From: CAZTAR01 sp043813895
GTDB lineage: Bacteria; Planctomycetota; Phycisphaerae; UBA1845; UTPLA1
Assembly (NCBI GenBank): GCA_043813895.1
Contig: JBDRKQ010000021.1
Span: 1 to 64,000 of the forward strand
DNA: 64,000 nt
Direction of reading: 5' to 3'
Below the pieces are notes generated by a model that saw nothing but the letters and a program-made list of their open reading frames with translations, ran no database searches and was not told the DNA's origin. Every line of letters starts with the position of its first letter. Positions within the stretch are counted from its first letter, which is position 1. A program made the translations under genes and the position numbers. Shown here one piece after another: positions 62,871 through 64,000 of the stretch.

Positions 62871-64000
62871 TTAAACCAGGTATACGTTCTCTCCTGAATT
62901 CACGTGCGGGGGCCGCGGCTCGTGGTCCTTCACGTCTTCGGCGTCCAAGGCGTACGACGGCGCAATCTCGAGCGTCGCATCGGGTTCGCCATCGGGCTGT
63001 CGCGGGATCGTCACGCCTGCGGACTCGAGCCACCGCGCCGCGCGCCGGATTTGGTCACGAACCGCGGACTCCAGCGAATCGACGCCATTGGGGTTTTTCA
63101 CCGGCGAGAACTCTTCCGCACGGTCGATCTCCAGCAGCATCGCGTTTTTCGCCAGCGGCAATGCGTCGAACACGAACGTCTCCAGCTTCACCGCATTCGG
63201 CGCTTGGGGTGTCTGCCGAACGCCCTGATCATCGACAAACGCCACGGCCTTCTCGGCGCGGCGATAGGGCAACTGGAACTGCCGGGCTATGATCCGATCG
63301 ACGAAGGCCACGTCCAGGAGGTGCATCGCTAGGTTGCCGACGTCGAACTTGCGCGAGCCGTCCGCGTTCTTTGCGTGGGCGAGATCATCGGGGAAGTCGG
63401 AATACTCGATGACAACGACGCGACCCTTGTGCATGCACACGTTGCCAACGCGTTCGAGGTCTTCGGCTTTGGGGGTAATCTTGGTGGACATCTCCGAACC
63501 CGTCTTCGCGTGCAGGCCGATGAAGAGCGGATCAAGCGGTTTGACAAGCGGGTTGTCGATCTGGAAGTAGGAGAGTATCTCGATGCCGCGAGATTGCATG
63601 TCACTCAGCGCGCCGCCGACTACCAGGGCCTTGAGCGATCCGCCGTGCCCGTCAGGGGCGAGCGCCAGGCGGTGCTTGTCCTCCATCAGCACTTTGCCGT
63701 CCAGATCGAAGCTCGGCAACATAGCCTGACTGAACAGCACGATGTCCTCCGGCGGCAGGCCGAAGAAATCGTGATTCCGGAGGAATGTTTCTGTCTGTTC
63801 GCGGTTGGCGGGGCTGGTCATGACGTACCAGCGGATTCCGGCGGCATAACGCTCGCGGGCGGCCGCGATTGCCTCGGCGAACAACTGGAACAGTGTCTTG
63901 TTGCGAATGGGAGAGACGGGAACCGCACCTTTGGGGCCGTCGAAGCCCAAACGCGTGCCCTGCCCGCCGGCAACGGTGAAGGCGGCCACTTTGCCTGCGC
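62871..64000 (-). CDS. UDP-sugar pyrophosphorylase (UDPGP family), 5' end cut by window edge
   Basis: Makes UDP-sugar from UTP and sugar-1-phosphate. The frame is open to the window end. VAGGQGTRLGFDGPKG is the nucleotide-binding loop; QIDNPLVKPLDPLFIG, EMSTKI and GNVCMHKGRVVVIEYSD are characteristic of eukaryote-like UDP-N-acetylglucosamine pyrophosphorylases and relatives. About 100 N-terminal residues are probably missing; the GTG at 63989 is not the true start. Glucose versus GlcNAc preference cannot be told. Confidence 0.9.
   Translation of the reverse strand, partial: AGKVAAFTVAGGQGTRLGFDGPKGAVPVSPIRNKTLFQLFAEAIAAARERYAAGIRWYVMTSPANREQTETFLRNHDFFGLPPEDIVLFSQAMLPSFDLDGKVLMEDKHRLALAPDGHGGSLKALVVGGALSDMQSRGIEILSYFQIDNPLVKPLDPLFIGLHAKTGSEMSTKITPKAEDLERVGNVCMHKGRVVVIEYSDFPDDLAHAKNADGSRKFDVGNLAMHLLDVAFVDRIIARQFQLPYRRAEKAVAFVDDQGVRQTPQAPNAVKLETFVFDALPLAKNAMLLEIDRAEEFSPVKNPNGVDSLESAVRDQIRRAARWLESAGVTIPRQPDGEPDATLEIAPSYALDAEDVKDHEPRPPHVNSGENVYLV

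Overview
The window is high-GC bacterial DNA, most probably from a Planctomycetota bacterium near the Phycisphaerae. The grounds are secreted proteins with dockerin-like EF-hand ends, three PEP-CTERM proteins, a HYExAFE-type protein, long Trp/Asp/Pro-rich secreted repeat proteins, and 'eukaryote-like' versions of citrate synthase, glycogen branching enzyme and UDP-sugar pyrophosphorylase. No cohesin, exosortase, phage, transposase, CRISPR array, rRNA or tRNA gene was recognised. Lineage is inferred from gene content only.

Layout, 1-25 kb: nearly complete dnaK (3' end cut), a helical secreted protein, two paralogous secreted repeat proteins with dockerin-like tails, a PEP-CTERM protein, acpS, a mitochondrial-type citrate synthase, and a five-gene export operon (Yip1-like membrane protein, HlyD/MacA adaptor, MacB-type ATPase, two tandem MacB-type permeases). 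Next come a degenerate orphan KorA-like subunit, small lipoproteins, a coupled pair of YkgJ-type Cys-cluster proteins, and a cell-envelope set made of a CsgG-like TPR lipoprotein, a triple-LPP20 protein and a 51-residue lipoprotein.

Layout, 25-49 kb: 3-hydroxyacyl-CoA dehydrogenase, a DUF547 lipoprotein, a tandem ACT protein, rplM-rpsI with a clear promoter and terminator, an NlpC/P60-like secreted protein, purN with a coupled alpha/beta hydrolase, a phosphoesterase lipoprotein, branching enzyme, a small basic protein, a coupled rsmD-cca pair, a HYExAFE protein, three very small membrane or secreted proteins convergent with a winged-helix regulator, and a coiled-coil membrane protein interrupted by an in-frame amber codon. 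An ArsR-methyltransferase fusion gene directly upstream of ahcY has a consensus sigma-70 promoter overlapped by an inverted repeat.

Layout, 49-64 kb: a TIGR03790 protein with dockerin-like pairs, two adjacent PEP-CTERM genes, a tail-anchored secreted protein, rpsU, a PmtA-like methyltransferase, a lipoprotein, a LolA-fold-like secreted protein, a 956-residue four-repeat secreted protein, a pseudo-receiver protein, and a 5'-truncated UDP-sugar pyrophosphorylase. Two families of dispersed palindromic elements, several in paired REPIN-like form, lie between the genes. Housekeeping genes are therefore interleaved with lineage-specific envelope and secreted proteins. The least explained parts are the repeat families, the LPP20/CsgG set, the ArsR-methyltransferase/ahcY switch and the amber-interrupted gene.
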